64,000 nucleotides of DNA from assembly GCA_026545765.1 (NCBI GenBank), contig JAIFAC010000432.1, positions 39,647-103,646 on the forward strand. The letters run 5' to 3'. Numbering within the stretch: the stretch's first letter is position 1; each line of letters begins with the position of its first letter. This document shows, in pieces, positions 34,915 through 46,924 of this stretch. The stretch is from Plantago major (Eukaryota; Streptophyta; Magnoliopsida; Lamiales; Plantaginaceae). A program made the position numbers and the translations under genes. Under the pieces are notes generated by a model that searched no databases, was not told the DNA's origin, and was given only the letters and a program-made list of their open reading frames with translations.

Positions 34915-36006
34915 TCTACCTGGAGGTCGTACTGCTCACTCGAGATTCAACATCCCTTTGAATGTTGACGAGACAACCATGTGTAGTAGGATTGTCCCTG
35001 GATCTGACCTTACGGGATTGTTGAAGAAGACGAAGCTGATTATATGGGATGAAGCCCCAATGACAAACAAGTTTTGTTTCGAGGCATTGGATCGTAGTTT
35101 GCGAGACATTATGAGGAGAGACTATGGAGAACCATCTGACAAGCCATTTGGTGGACTGGTAATCGTATTTGGTGGAGATTTCAGACAAATATTGCCGGTC
35201 ATTCCAAAAGGTAGTCGGCAGGACATAGTGCATGCTTCTCTGTGCTCATCTAGAAGACTATGGAGTTCACGTCATGTTATGAGGTTGAATAAGAACATGC
35301 GCCTTCAGGTTTGAGTCATTTTGTGGTTTTCTGATTCATATATAAAATCCCATTTAGGTGTTACTCATGGTTTTCCTTATTTATTCTGTATAACGAAGCG
35401 GCTTACTGAGATTGAAGAATAAAGGAATTAGCGATTGGTTGTTGCGAGTTGGAGCGGTGAAGTTGGTGATAGCAATGACGGTGAGGTGGAATTGAGTTGC
35501 ACGATGATATACTAATTCGTGATGCCTCTGATCCAATAGATGCCATTGTCAGGAGCACATATCCTTCGATCTTAGATCATGTCGGTGATGGCCGGTACTT
35601 CCAGGATAGGGCGATTCTTGCTCCGACTAATGAGATCGTCCAGGAGGTTGATGACTACGTCATGTCACTACTTCCTGCAGATGCCACTGAGTTCATGAGC
35701 TCAAATAGTATATGTCCTGATGAGGATGATATGGTCAATAGAGAAGATGTGTATTCAGTCGAGTTCCTTAACACTATTAGGACATCGGGTATACCGAATC
35801 ACCTCATTCGTTTGAAAGTTGGTTGTCCTATTATGCTCCTCAGGAATATAGACCAATTAGCCGAATTATGTAATGGGACGAGATTGATTATCCTTTGCCA
35901 TTGGAAAACATGTCATAGAAATTTGGGGTCGGTATACTCTACAAGCGAAACTCTTCTATCTTCTCTTTACTTTCTTCATCCATACTTGGTCCGGGGACAA
36001 CCGTAA
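34915..36006 (+). pseudogene. Helitron-type PIF1-like helicase, C-terminal fragment
   Basis: The first part (34915-35314) has GRTAHSRFNIPLNVDETT, the Walker B-like LIIWDEAPMTNKFCFEALD, and GGLVIVFGGDFRQILPVIPKG, which are diagnostic of Pif1-family helicases in plant Helitrons. A possible intron (about 35310-35398) or frame break follows. The second part (35497-36006) has ILAPTNEIVQEVDDYVMSLL, EFLNTIRTSGIPNHLIRLKV and PIMLLRNIDQLAELCNGTRL, the C-terminal helicase block. The Rep nuclease and the Walker A part are missing. The last about 35 codons are frameshifted. Confidence 0.88.
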
Positions 36007-36469
36007 TGTGAAATTATGTTAGTAGAATAATAATTTTGTGTTTTTAATTAGGTGGCCTTACCACATGGGGTAGTTAAGGAGCAGTGGGTTGGAAAAAATA
36101 AGTGACATGTGAAATTACGTTTGTATAATATTTGTGTGTGTGTGTGGTAGGGTGACCCATATCATTGTGAATTGTTAGAACAACCCATTGGTATGTTGTA
36201 TCTTTTGTATTTTATTTTGGTTAGTTTGAGGATAGATTTTTTGTAAAAAACATGTACGTATTCTTCAATTAACAAGTCGGGTATGGTTGGACCTATTTTT
36301 ACATTTTCTAAACATAAATAAACCTTTCGATGATATAAGATTGGATGAAGAATATTCTGAAGCCAAGCCTTTAAGCGTTGTCTACAGGAAGTTTTGACTA
36401 TCTTTTTTTTTTTTTTATTAATTTAGTTAATTCTCACATTTCAATTTATTATTAAAAGTAAACTATACC

Positions 36470-36496
36470 GTGGCATCGCCACTGGTTAGTACTAGT
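36470..36496 (+). other. Probable Helitron 3' terminus
   Basis: The hairpin GTGGC-ATC-GCCAC (36470-36482) is followed after 9 bases by CTAGT (36492-36496) and then T. A short GC-rich hairpin about 10 bases before a CTRRT end is the known Helitron 3' structure, and it lies on the same strand as the helicase fragment. Confidence 0.6.
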
Positions 36497-36794
36497 TTAA
36501 ATGAATTCTCGACAAATAAACACTTGACTATTTAAATTAATTCGCGACAAATAAACAACTTGAATGTTTAAATTAATTCACAATGAATAAATAAATAATC
36601 AATCAAGAAAATAGAATCAAATTTGACAATGAACAAAATAATAAGAAACAAAAGTTGTCCAAAAGTTCACCATTTATACTCATTGAAATAGATGGGCCGA
36701 CCTCAGGTCAAAATAAGCAAATACTATTAGGAAGTAACACGAGCTCGCACATCTGATTCTTCAAAATCATCAATGGATACTCTACTCCATCTCC
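36497..36794. promoter_or_regulatory. Region between the Helitron end and the ENGase start codon
   Basis: This roughly 300-bp AT-rich stretch must hold the ENGase promoter and 5' UTR unless transcription starts inside the Helitron. No clear TATA box is seen. Confidence 0.35.
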
Positions 36795-39700
36795 ATGCGA
36801 CTTCGATCTCATATAAAGTCCACCTACCCAACCCTCTTCTCAACCCTCAAAACCCTCCGCTCCCTTCTCTCCTCCACAATGGCCAACGACGCTTCCTCCG
36901 CCGATCCTCCGCCGTTCAACCCTCTCACACCGGCGGTTCCTGTTTCCTACCCGCTCACCACGCTCGAGGACCTCGAATCCCGCGCTTTCTTCGATTCATT
37001 TCACTTCCCTTCAACCTCTCCACGGTGGACCTTCCGCCTGCCGCCGTGCCTCAGCGACCGAGGGTTTTGGTTTGTCATGATATGGCCGGAGGGTACACCG
37101 ATGATCGGTTTGTGCAAGGAGGATCAAATGCTGGTGCGTATGCGATTTGGCATTGGTATTTGATTGATGTGTTTGTTTACTTCTCTCATAGTCTCGTTAC
37201 TCTGCCTCCTCCTTGCTGGACGAATGCTGCTCACACGCATGGCGTTAAGGTATAATGTTTCTTCTAGTATTTGTATTGCTGTGAAAAAGTTTATTAACAG
37301 TAGTTGCTGAGAATGGAAAGTATACTACATTTGGGGATTTGCTGATGAGAAATTCAATCGTGAAGATTAGCTATGTTAATTTGGGGATTTGCGGATGAAA
37401 AATTGAATCGTGAAGATTAGCTAGCTATGTCAATTTGTTTTACTTGTTTGTTCCAGCTGTGATTAATGTTCATCTTCACTTTCAATAATCATAAGAACGT
37501 TCATCATCACTTTCAATAGTCACAATAACAGCCAAGTTATGGCAATGATGATTGATTGCTAATTTTCTATGCTATTGTTGAGACTTGAGGTTACGTAAGT
37601 TTTCTAATGTCCGAATGACACACTTGTGCTTACTCAACGCTATCTTGATTCTGGCTTAAAAAATGTTTCGTTATTTCTTTCCAATTTTTCTTTGATTTTG
37701 CTGTATTCTTATGACGTGTGATGCTGTTTGCTAGTTTTGTTTTTAATGGAATTACAGCCTGTGGTGTGGCTCTTGACTCTTGTACATTTACAGTGTTACT
37801 GTTGATTGTGTCTGTATGAAGTATAGGTGTTAGGGACTTTTATCATGGAGTGGGATGAGGGGAGAAAACAAGCAGATAAACTACTAGCTTCAAAGACTTC
37901 GGCTCAAATGTATGCTGGCGGTTGAGTGAGCTTGCTGTTGCTTTAGGTTTTGACGGTTGGCTGGTAGCTTATGCTTTCCCCTTCAATTTTCATTTTTCGT
38001 GAACTTTTGGGTTTAGTTTAACAATGCTTGGTATCTCGTGCTGCTTTCTGGCCTTTCTTCTTAGTGGATCTTTTTGTAACTTTTATAACCGAGTCTATCT
38101 GAAACATTTAAGTTTATGGCTTCATTTTGACAAATTTTTCTTAGAAGCTCACTTCCTCGAACATATTGCTTTTGTAATGTGCTGAACGTTAATAAACATA
38201 AACCATATTTGTCCTTTCTCTGATATAATAATGTAAGTATTTTTACTGACAGATCAATATGGAAGTTAGTTTGGATCCTGGACAAATCCCTGTCCTTAAA
38301 GAATTTATCAGTCATTTAACCCAGACCATGCATTCTTCCCTACCTGGGTCCTTGGTTATATGGTAAAAAATGTCATATATTAATTTCTACTGTCATATGC
38401 TTCACTATTCAGTTGCCATTAATTGCGATCTATGTTACCCAGAATTGGCACTTAGTACCTGACTCGGGTGAGTATTTGGGTGTCGGACCCGGCTATTTCA
38501 TGAAATTGTTTAACTTTTTCCCTAAAATGAGGCGTCAGAGTGTCTGAGTTTTGCGACACATAAGGGAATTCAAGAGTCCGGGTAACATGGATTGGGATTT
38601 TGTATTTAATCTAATTATTATGAATGTGATGATGCAGGTATGACAGTGTTACTATTGGCGGTGACCTTGAGTGGCAGGATCAATTAAATGAGAAAAACAA
38701 GCCGTTTTTTGATATATCTGATGGCATATTTGTCAATTACCGTGGAAGGTGCTTTATGTATTAAACATACTCAATATATCTGAATACTCTCCTGTTTTGG
38801 TTAAGTCCTTGAGATTTTCTTCCACTTGATACAGGAAAATTACCCTAAGCTGTCAGCTGATGTTGCGGGTGAAAGAAAGTTTGATGTTTACATGGGCATC
38901 GATGTTTTTGGAAGGGAACTTATGGTGGAGGACAATGGACGGTAGGTTTCAACATATTAGCCGTAAGATAAAAAATCACAGTTTTCATGAATTGCTTGAT
39001 TAAGTAATTTTATATCCACAGACAAATGCTGCTCTTGATGTGATAAAGAATAATGAGGTTTCAGCAGCCATATTTGCCCCTGGCTGGTCTATGAGACTAA
39101 TCAACCACCTGACTTTCAAACTGCTCAGAATCGGTAATGTCCTCGCAATTATACCTCATTTTCTTGTGGTTAATTCTTAAGTTCCTGTTTAAGTTATCAG
39201 TTTTTGAAATGTATCACAGAAGTACTCACAAACTTGATATGAATTACTGAAATTTAACTATTTTCTGTTCTAATTTTGGGATATTGGAAAATAATCCTGG
39301 GCCCCTATTGGATGACTTTTCCTCTAAATATTAGCATTATAAATTATACATCTACAATCAGTCTGCTATCCTCAATCGTATGGATGTAATTCTCCTTTGA
39401 GTTTGAGCATGTGCCGCGGACCTCTCAAAAGATCTGCTCTAGCCTTATCTTACTTTCAAACCTAATCAATCAGTTGTCATTGGTTATACAAACAGATGGT
39501 GGGGGCTTGTCGAGAAATCATGGGGAACCGTACAGAATTATCCTAAACAACTTCCATTCTACTCAAACTTCGATCAGGTACTTGCCCCAGAAATATCCAA
39601 ACAATTCTGTTTTGTTCATATATTTCTTCTTGTAAAGGCTGAGTATATCTGACCGCCTTACCCTGCTTGTTGCATGAGCCTTACTAAAGGTAAGGGCACT

Positions 39701-41870
39701 TAGGGAATTGTTATGATTATGATATATCTTCTTTTATTTTCTCCATGTGTTTATAGTCCTGTTATTCAGTTTGTAATTCTTATAATATTAATTAGGTTAT
39801 GTGGATGAGTAGCTAATACTTGTACATGCCACTTGGTGGAAGTATTGACTTCTTTATGTTCCAATATGGTTAATATGTCCAATTAAGAAAACAAAATGTT
39901 TAATTTTTATCACATCCATGATATAATCTCACTCTGTTTAATTTCTATGCTGAAGATGATGGAATGGGAACTCCAACAAGATCAATTTTTAAGAAAAATC
40001 AACGATATCCGAGACTTGAAAATGCATTCCAAAATTAGGGCTCCCAGATATTAATTATCTCTCAAATCGCTAAAGATGTTCTGTATTTTAGTTCTGACCA
40101 ATTTGCAAAGTACAAACTACAAAGCGAGTATGATGTATTATTTCTCAGGGCCATGGTTACCATATATCTGTTGATGGAGAACAAGTCTCGGATACTCCAT
40201 GGAACAACATCTCTTCCCAGAGTTTTCAGGTACACCATGCTTAGGGGTTTTAGTTAGTTCACACTCAAATGTCTCGTCTATATATGGCGTTCTCTATTAG
40301 TAATGAATATAGTAAACATAACCATGAATTGTGCAGTTTCCTGACTTGTTGACTCTTTTACAGCCTTTTATCGAGTATCCTGAAGAATCTACCACTCAGC
40401 CCATTCAAGTATCTATCAAGTCAGTGGCATTGCTCATCAGTACATTAATTATACTCCTTATAATAAATATATTGCCAGATCTGCTACGATTCATGTTAGG
40501 AAAAAGATCCAAGTTTAATAAATCTTACACAAAAAATGATTATTCAGTTATGAGATCCTAAAATGATTTTGCTAGATCCTTAGCATGCTAAATAGACCTG
40601 CCTAGTAATGACAAAATAAGAAAAAGATTTGTCAAAAATCAGGATCGACTCGCAACTTCTGGAGTCACAAAATTGTATTTGTGAATTGCAGTTTCAAGGA
40701 AGAATCATATAATGGAGGAGGCAATATCACTTTTAGTGGAGCTCTTGATGGCATTGCGGAGTTTACATCAAGGCTCTTCAAAGGAGAGCTTTTTCTGGGA
40801 AATTCACCAGTTCACTTTGCTTACTCAGTAAGCTTTTGAATCATGAATTAAATATATCTTGGATTCCTTCTCAAATAGTAATAGTTTCACTGGTCATTTA
40901 AATTATTGAACTACTTGTTTTCTTCATCATAAATATACATGTAAATGGAATTACTGCTAGCACAAGAGCCCAGTGAGCCCACTTCTCTACTACTCACTGA
41001 GTCATTGTCTTTTGATAAGAATCCATTACCATTTATTTTGCTTGTCCTGTTTTCCATTTTTTTCTCTTACATTTCTTTACATTAATCTAAATGCGAACTA
41101 GTAAATTTTCAACTTTGAGATGGAATAAGCTTAATGACCTCATGATACTCAAATTTAATGTTTCATGATATATGCAGGTTAAATCAAATGGAAACTCTCT
41201 ATTAGGTCTGGCTGTTGAGTTCTCTTCTGCCATACAAGAGAAAAAGTCTGTATTTCTGGCTGCACCTGGAAATACCTTGCTAACCATGAACCAGTTCTCA
41301 CGCCGTTTTCCTAATGTGATAATGCCTCGCCGAGTGATGAAGCTGGAGGAAGCACCTGGATGGGTTCTCCAAGAAAGCACCATTGAAATGGATGGATATA
41401 CATTAAAAGAAATTCATGCCATATGTTACCAATCTGAGCCAGCATCAGAATACCACACAGTACTTGGTGACCTTAAAATCTCTGCAACTGGAGAAAATTC
41501 AAGTTTCCCGCCATCAGCCTCATGGATTGTTGATACTCAATTTGTCAGCTGGAGTTCTGGTTCTGAAGGATCTCAACATCTTAGTGTTAAAATGTTATGG
41601 AAATTGAAAGATGGTGAAGCTGATGTCTTCCCCAAGTATAACATATACGTGAACAAACTGAAAAGTTCACTGGGTGAGAATGAGATTGAAGCTTCTGAAG
41701 GAGTTCCGGAGTTTCTTGGTGTAGCGGTAGTGAACACGTTCTACGTATCTGACGTAGGAGTTCCTTCTGCTACTTCCAGTTTGAAGTTCACAATCCAAGT
41801 ATGTGGAGCTGATGGAACTTGCCAAAAGCTTGAACTCTCACCTTCCTACATCTTACCAGTAGAAAGCTGA
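36795..41870 (+). CDS. ENGASE: Cytosolic endo-beta-N-acetylglucosaminidase (GH85), 11 exons
   Basis: This enzyme cuts the GlcNAc-GlcNAc core of free N-glycans in the cytosol, part of glycoprotein turnover. Exons by splice sites and homology: 36795-37249, 37827-37963, 38253-38362, 38638-38748, 38835-38941, 39022-39133, 39496-39577, 40149-40229, 40364-40419, 40692-40827, 41178-41870, all with GT-AG introns. The expected length is about 694 aa, close to the Arabidopsis enzymes. Landmarks are PVSYPLTTLEDLESRAFFDSF, LVCHDMAGGYTDDRF, YAIWHWYLIDVFVYFSHSLV, and GFDGWL|INME, whose Asn and Glu are the GH85 catalytic pair. FDVYMGIDVFGR and SAAIFAPGW follow, then C-terminal beta domains. Start chosen at 36795; the Met at 36879 is an alternative. 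Five single-base losses shift the frame in exons 1, 2, 4, 5 and 6, while exons 7-11 are intact. Confidence 0.92.
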
Positions 41871-42096
41871 TAAGTCTTTACATTCTGGACTTGGAATTCA
41901 TGACCCTGATATTGTTATTGTTCATAGTCCCGAGATATATGTTATTACAGGTCTATGTGAAACTTATAGATGAAATTTGTATTTGTAAAATTGCAATAAG
42001 AAAATGTCTTAAATAAGCATGAAATAGTTCCCCTCATCCCCTGCTCTGCTACTGTGTTATACCTATTCCTTAAAGTTGTGATCTTGTAATTTGTAC
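41871..42096. other. ENGase 3' UTR and flank
   Basis: AT-rich. An AATAAG/AATAAGC pair near 41994-42018 could act as a polyadenylation signal. Confidence 0.4.
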
Positions 42097-43195
42097 CTAT
42101 GTTTTAAAATCCGGCCCGGACAGTTAAGCCGGCCACCCCAAAAAAGGTCGGATCAGGGTTGAATCGGTTGGGCCGTTTTGAGCTGGTATGACGTTATGAT
42201 AACATTTACAATATTATTACAGTATATATATAAGTGGACAACTATCGGAATTATGCAGTTGAGTACTTAATTTATGTTAAATTGAATTTATTTGTAATAT
42301 ATATATAAGTTAGATTTTAATTAAAAAAATAAATATGTATTCTCTAATATAATTTCAAGTCCTAATTCTACTCTTACAAAATCAATTCATTATTAAAAAA
42401 AAGAAAGTTAATCTTTTTTTCTCAAATTAATTTAAAACAGATCACTTTGTATTAACTCAAACACTAATTTAAAATTGCAATTCATATCAATACCACGTAT
42501 CGCGTTCTAGTACATATTTACACACACAAATAGCGGGACGGAGTGAGTATCTCGAATCCCATTTTCCATTAATCCAGATGATGATGAAGAAGAAAAGAAG
42601 ATGGGAAAAAGGGTTTTTCCATAAAGTCATGACACACTTACCTCACCTATACATACACGATGCATACACTTTTCAACTTCTCCGATGCTTCCAAAATCAA
42701 ACCCCATTTCTTTCCCTCACCTATAAACAAATAAAATCATTTGTTTCTCCCAAATATACAATTCACTAAATTCCAACCAAATCCCCTGAAATTTTAATCA
42801 ACTGATTCAATTATGAGTCAGGAGAAGGAGAAGAAAATCAGCTATGGAGAAGCAGTCCTCTAATTTCTCATTATTCAAGAGGCTGAGCAAAAAAGCAGGA
42901 ATGAGCAGCGATGGCGGTTCAAGGCGGTGGAAACCGAAGTCTGTTGTGTTGTGACATTGTGTTGACTAGGGCTTTTTTCCTTTTAGTTTTTGCAAAACAG
43001 TCCTCCGAATTTTAATTATTTTTTGGTCCAAAAACCGTCCAAGCCGGCGGTTTGCCAGTTCACACTGTTTTTGCCGGCTTGGACGGTTTTTGGAAAACAG
43101 CTTTTAGGCAGTTCTGGGGTTCTATTTGGGTTAATCACCGGTTTTCCAGCCCAACCAGTCCAACCACTTGACCCGATCTGACTTTTAAAACATAG
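42097..43195. mobile_element. Non-autonomous hAT-like DNA transposon
   Basis: It is flanked by a perfect 8-bp duplication, atttgtac at 42089-42096 and 43196-43203. The ends are inverted: ctatgttttaaaa at the left and its complement ttttaaaacatag at the right (13 bp perfect). An 8-bp duplication is the hAT signature. The 1.1 kb inside has no transposase. GC-rich sub-terminal parts share ccgg-rich sequence, and a 21-bp perfect palindrome lies near the right end. Confidence 0.8.
43028..43093. repeat. Perfect 21-bp inverted repeat (hairpin)
   Basis: The arm at 43028-43048 (ccaaaaaccgtccaagccgg plus c) is exactly complementary to 43073-43093, with a 24-base loop. It lies inside the hAT-like element, close to its right end. 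Confidence 0.9.
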
Positions 43196-43203
43196 ATTTG
43201 TAC

Positions 43204-43457
43204 TATACATTGACGAATAATTATTCTAACACTAAGACTATACCATCTCATATCAATAAAATAAACGATGTATCTCTTACACTTTCATGTAATCTATTCT
43301 TAAAATAAAGTATATGTACACCGATCGAAAAGATCAAAGCATCAAGCGACAATGTACCACAAAATAGCAAACCAACAAGCTAACTAAATCTACAATCTAC
43401 TACAATAGAGTACTAAATTTGGAATAGTTTCAAGGAAGAATCCGATTTTTGAAAGGC
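43204..43457. other. AT-rich spacer
   Basis: Nothing recognised. Confidence 0.4.
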
Positions 43458-43465
43458 ACTATATA

Positions 43466-46011
43466 TAGGAAAGTCGAAAAGTCCATAAAAGCGTTAAAAC
43501 TAAACAATTTACCTTAAAAACTAGGCGATCTAATTTTTGGCGAATTAGGCCAAAAATTTGAATCAACGATAATTTTTTAAAAAATAAGTTACTTAGCTCA
43601 TAAATGTTCATTCAAATCCACATGTTATGATTTTTACATCACATTGTCTATTTTTGTCATCAAATTGTACATGTTTATCGTAAAAATGTACATGTTTAAC
43701 ATGTATCATTAAGTAACAACCTATTTATCCAATGAAAAAATTTTAGAAAAATAAACATGAACTTCAATTTCATTCATCAAACAATAAATTTCGATTATAA
43801 AAATAATCAAAAATTTACAACCTATAAAATACATGTATTTTTAAAACATTAAATAAATCTACAAAATAGCTTTCATCACACTCGACTTGTTCGTAGACAC
43901 CTTCTTCCACAACGTTTCAATTTCTTTGTTCGGCCACCATTTTTACGAAAACCTAATACATACAACTAAAACATCAAAAAAACATATACAATTCCTACTA
44001 AAACATAGAATATTTAATTAAAAAAACTAGACAATTTATAGTAAAAAATAGACAATTTATACAAAAAAACTAAACCAACAACAACAAACAACATAGACAA
44101 TTTCTACTAAATTATAGCCAATTTATCCAAAAAACTAGACAATTTACAGTAAAACATAGACAATTTATACTAAACATATAATTTTTATACAAAAAACTAG
44201 ACAATTTATAGTAAAACATAGACAATATACTCTAAAAACTAGACAATATCCACTAAAAACTAGACAAAAATTCCTAAATAATTATGTTCATGTTTGATAA
44301 TAAAACTAGACAATATTTTATAAAAACTAGACAATACATACTAAAAACTAGACAGTTCAGCATAACTGCAAAACAGAAAGATATAACATGAAAAACTAGA
44401 CAAATATTGTTAAAAACTAGACCATATGTGTTAAAAACTAAAACATAAGGTATTTACATAAAAACTAGACAATTTCACGTAAAAACTAGACAATTTCTCG
44501 TAAAAACTAGACAATTTCTCGTAAAAATAGAACATGTGTTAAAAGCTAAAACATAAAGTATTTACATAAAAACTAGAAAATTTCACGTAAAAACTAGACC
44601 ATATGTGTTAAAAGCTAAAACATAAGGTATTTACATAAAAACTAGATAATTTCACGTAAAAACTAGCCAATTTCACATAAACACTAGACAATTTCTTGTA
44701 AAAATAGACCATATGTGTTAAAAGCTAAAACATAAGGTATTTACATAAAAACTATACAATTTCACGTAAAAACTAGACAATTTCACATAAAAACTAGACA
44801 ATTTCTCGTAAAAACTAGACAATTTCTCGTAAAAATAGAACATGTGTTAAAAGCTAAAACATAAGGTATTTACATAAAAACTAGATAATTTCACGTAAAA
44901 ACTAGACAATTTCACATAAAAACTAGACCATATGTGTTAAAAGCTAAAACATAAGGTACTTACATAAAAACTAGATAATTTCACGTAAAAACTGGACAAT
45001 TTCACATAAAAACTAGACAATTTCACACAAAACATTCAGAAAATACAAACAAACAACAAATCCCACGAAAACATATCTGATTACCTGACCACATAGCAAA
45101 TCTAAAAATCATAAAAAGTAGATGATACATGTTAAAAACTAGACAATACATACTAAAACCTAGACAGTTTCCCACAAAAATGTTCAAAACAGACAGACAT
45201 ACCTGATCATAAAATTTAACTGTAAATCAACAGATCTAGCAAAAATCGCTCCAGAAACATATACAGTTGTACACCACAGCATAGCAAAAGGTAAAACGTA
45301 GAGTATTTTCATGTAAAACTAGACAATAAATACTAAAACCTAGATAGTTTCACACAAAATGAACCACAGATCTAAAAAACTACAGATCTAGCTAATAAAC
45401 TATCTGAAAAGCGAAATTAAGAAGGAGAGGAAGCTCCGTGTTCACTTGTTCCGTATTCGATTCCGCCATTTAATACCTATCAAGCAAAAACGAGTAGAAA
45501 AAAAGGTTAAAATCACCGATTAAACAGAAAATGAACTGAAAACAACTTTAAAAACACAAACAAAACAAGTTTCAACAGATTACCTGATAGATCGGGATGA
45601 AAACACAGTAAAATAAGCAACAACCGCTCGAAAACCGCTCGAGACTGAAACATACATCATCGATTAAGCAAAAACGAAGCAACAAAAGGCAAAAACGAAC
45701 ACAAAAACAAGAGAATCGAGTTAAAAACATACATTACCTGAGAATCGCACAATGAAACCGCTCCAGAAACTAGGTTTTTATGAAATCGCCAAAAAAGGAG
45801 AGAAATCGGAGAAAATGGAAAGAATCCGCTGAAAATGGGAAAAAAAAGGGAAAAAAAACCTATTTATACTATACCCATATTTAAAACGGTATGACCCGGA
45901 TAAATTTCGACCCGAAAAACCCGGTAATTTGACCAACGAAAATGAAAAATGGGCCAATGTAAAAACTAGCCAATTTATGTAGAAAACCAGTGGACTTTTT
46001 GGACTTTCCTA
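43466..46011 (-). mobile_element. Probable TIR DNA element with promoter-like end and internal array
   Basis: The left end taggaaagtcgaaaagtcca (43466-43485) is inverted relative to the right end, whose complement reads taggaaagtccaaaaagtcc (45991-46011). On the minus strand, inward from the right end, a TATA box (agtataaatagg, about 45862-45875) precedes a pyrimidine-rich leader. A donor-like ctcag|gtaatg (about 45736-45742) and a short frame from ATG 45469 (MAESNTEQVNTELPLLLN) follow, as if this were the 5' end of a transposase gene. The body is replaced by a tandem array. A Mutator-like origin is possible, but the duplication is unclear. Confidence 0.5.
44020..45360 (+). repeat. Tandem array of an about 20-bp unit (aaaactagacaatttcacgt)
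   Basis: Dozens of variant copies of aaaaactagacaatttcacg or tttctcgt run from about 44020 to 45020, and scattered copies to 45360. A longer block containing gttaaaagctaaaacataag followed by gtatttacataaaaactaga recurs at about 44540, 44609, 44719, 44848 and 44938. Confidence 0.9.
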
Positions 46012-46173
46012 ATAGTATAGGACTTTTATAAGACTAAGTATTCAAGGAATCACAATTGCTACACAAGTGATATTTGATAACACGATTTATTCAAAAAAAT
46101 ATAATATAACCTGTTCAAACAAATTTGACAGCCAATCTATTAAACTGATTGCAATCGTGTATGCATATTTTGC
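46012..46173. other. Spacer and 3' flank of the secretory protein gene
   Basis: Short AT-rich sequence; nothing else is seen. Confidence 0.3.
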
Positions 46174-46904
46174 CTAGATTTTTGCATACTTAGCCTTATA
46201 CTCACTCCACAACTGATCAACCGGTTTTCCCATCAAATCTAAAATGAAGTTGTCACTATAATTATCTTTCATCATCAGTTCGAGCACACAAATCTGATGC
46301 AACTCCTCACAATATTGCACGAATCGGTATTGAAATCATAACCACGGTCCCATTTTCACCATCTCCACGCTTTGCAAGACGGTCGGGTAAAGTTCGATTG
46401 TGGCGATATAATCTGCAATCCCTTCAATCGAGCCATCGAGTGTGGGTGCCGAACCCTGGAAGCGTGAGTCATCTCGTGGTGAACCAGATACGTAAAATCA
46501 AACTTCAAATCACCCGTGGAACCATTTATAAATTGTGTACTTATGTTAATATATTTGTGGGGTGGCCCTCCAGTTGTTAATGCTTCGTATACTTTGTCGA
46601 GCTTGTCATCTATATATAGGGTCACAGTTTCAACTGGTACTCGCTCGGATGGATTGTATTGCTGAAATATGTCCCATATGAAATAGGTGATTGTTTCCAT
46701 GTTCTCCTTAGTGTAGGTGACCCCAATTTCAGCCTCAAAACGAGCACCACCATCGGTGTTTTGTGCATCATTGATAACTATGTACTCCACTGCGATGGTA
46801 AATGTAGAGAATAATATGTATTGTAGTAAAATAAGAAGTACAATGGAGTAGAATGTCCTCATGACCGCTCGTGGAATAGGAATTGTTCTATGCAATTGTT
46901 TCAA
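46174..46904 (-). CDS. Plant basic secretory protein (BSP) family, frameshifted near the 3' end
   Basis: This is a secreted plant protein of the basic secretory protein/peptidase-like family, linked in other plants to defence; its activity is not proven here. The frame opens with ATG at 46904. The Met at 46862 (MRTFYSIVLLILLQYILF) gives a better signal peptide. The mature part has EYIVINDAQNTDGGARFEAE, YFIWDIFQQY, TLYIDD and YINISTQFINGSTGDL, then the zinc-metallopeptidase-like motif VHHEMTH (HExxH) at about residue 145. Just after it a one-base loss ends the frame at 46356. In the shifted frame GSIEGIADYIA and, after another shift, NYSDNFILDLMGKPVDQLWS continue to a TAG at 46174-46176, the expected C-terminus. 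Confidence 0.85.
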
Positions 46905-46924
46905 TCTAGATTATGCAAAAGTAC

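Noticed and set aside
36773..37255. 160-codon plus-strand ORF starting MDTLLHLH
   Set aside because: Its first half is out of frame with the ENGase N-terminus. Only the second half is real ENGase sequence, reached because of the missing C near 37008.
44020..45360. CRISPR-like array of short repeats
   Set aside because: Units are variable, contiguous and AT-rich without distinct spacers, in a plant genome. It is a tandem repeat.
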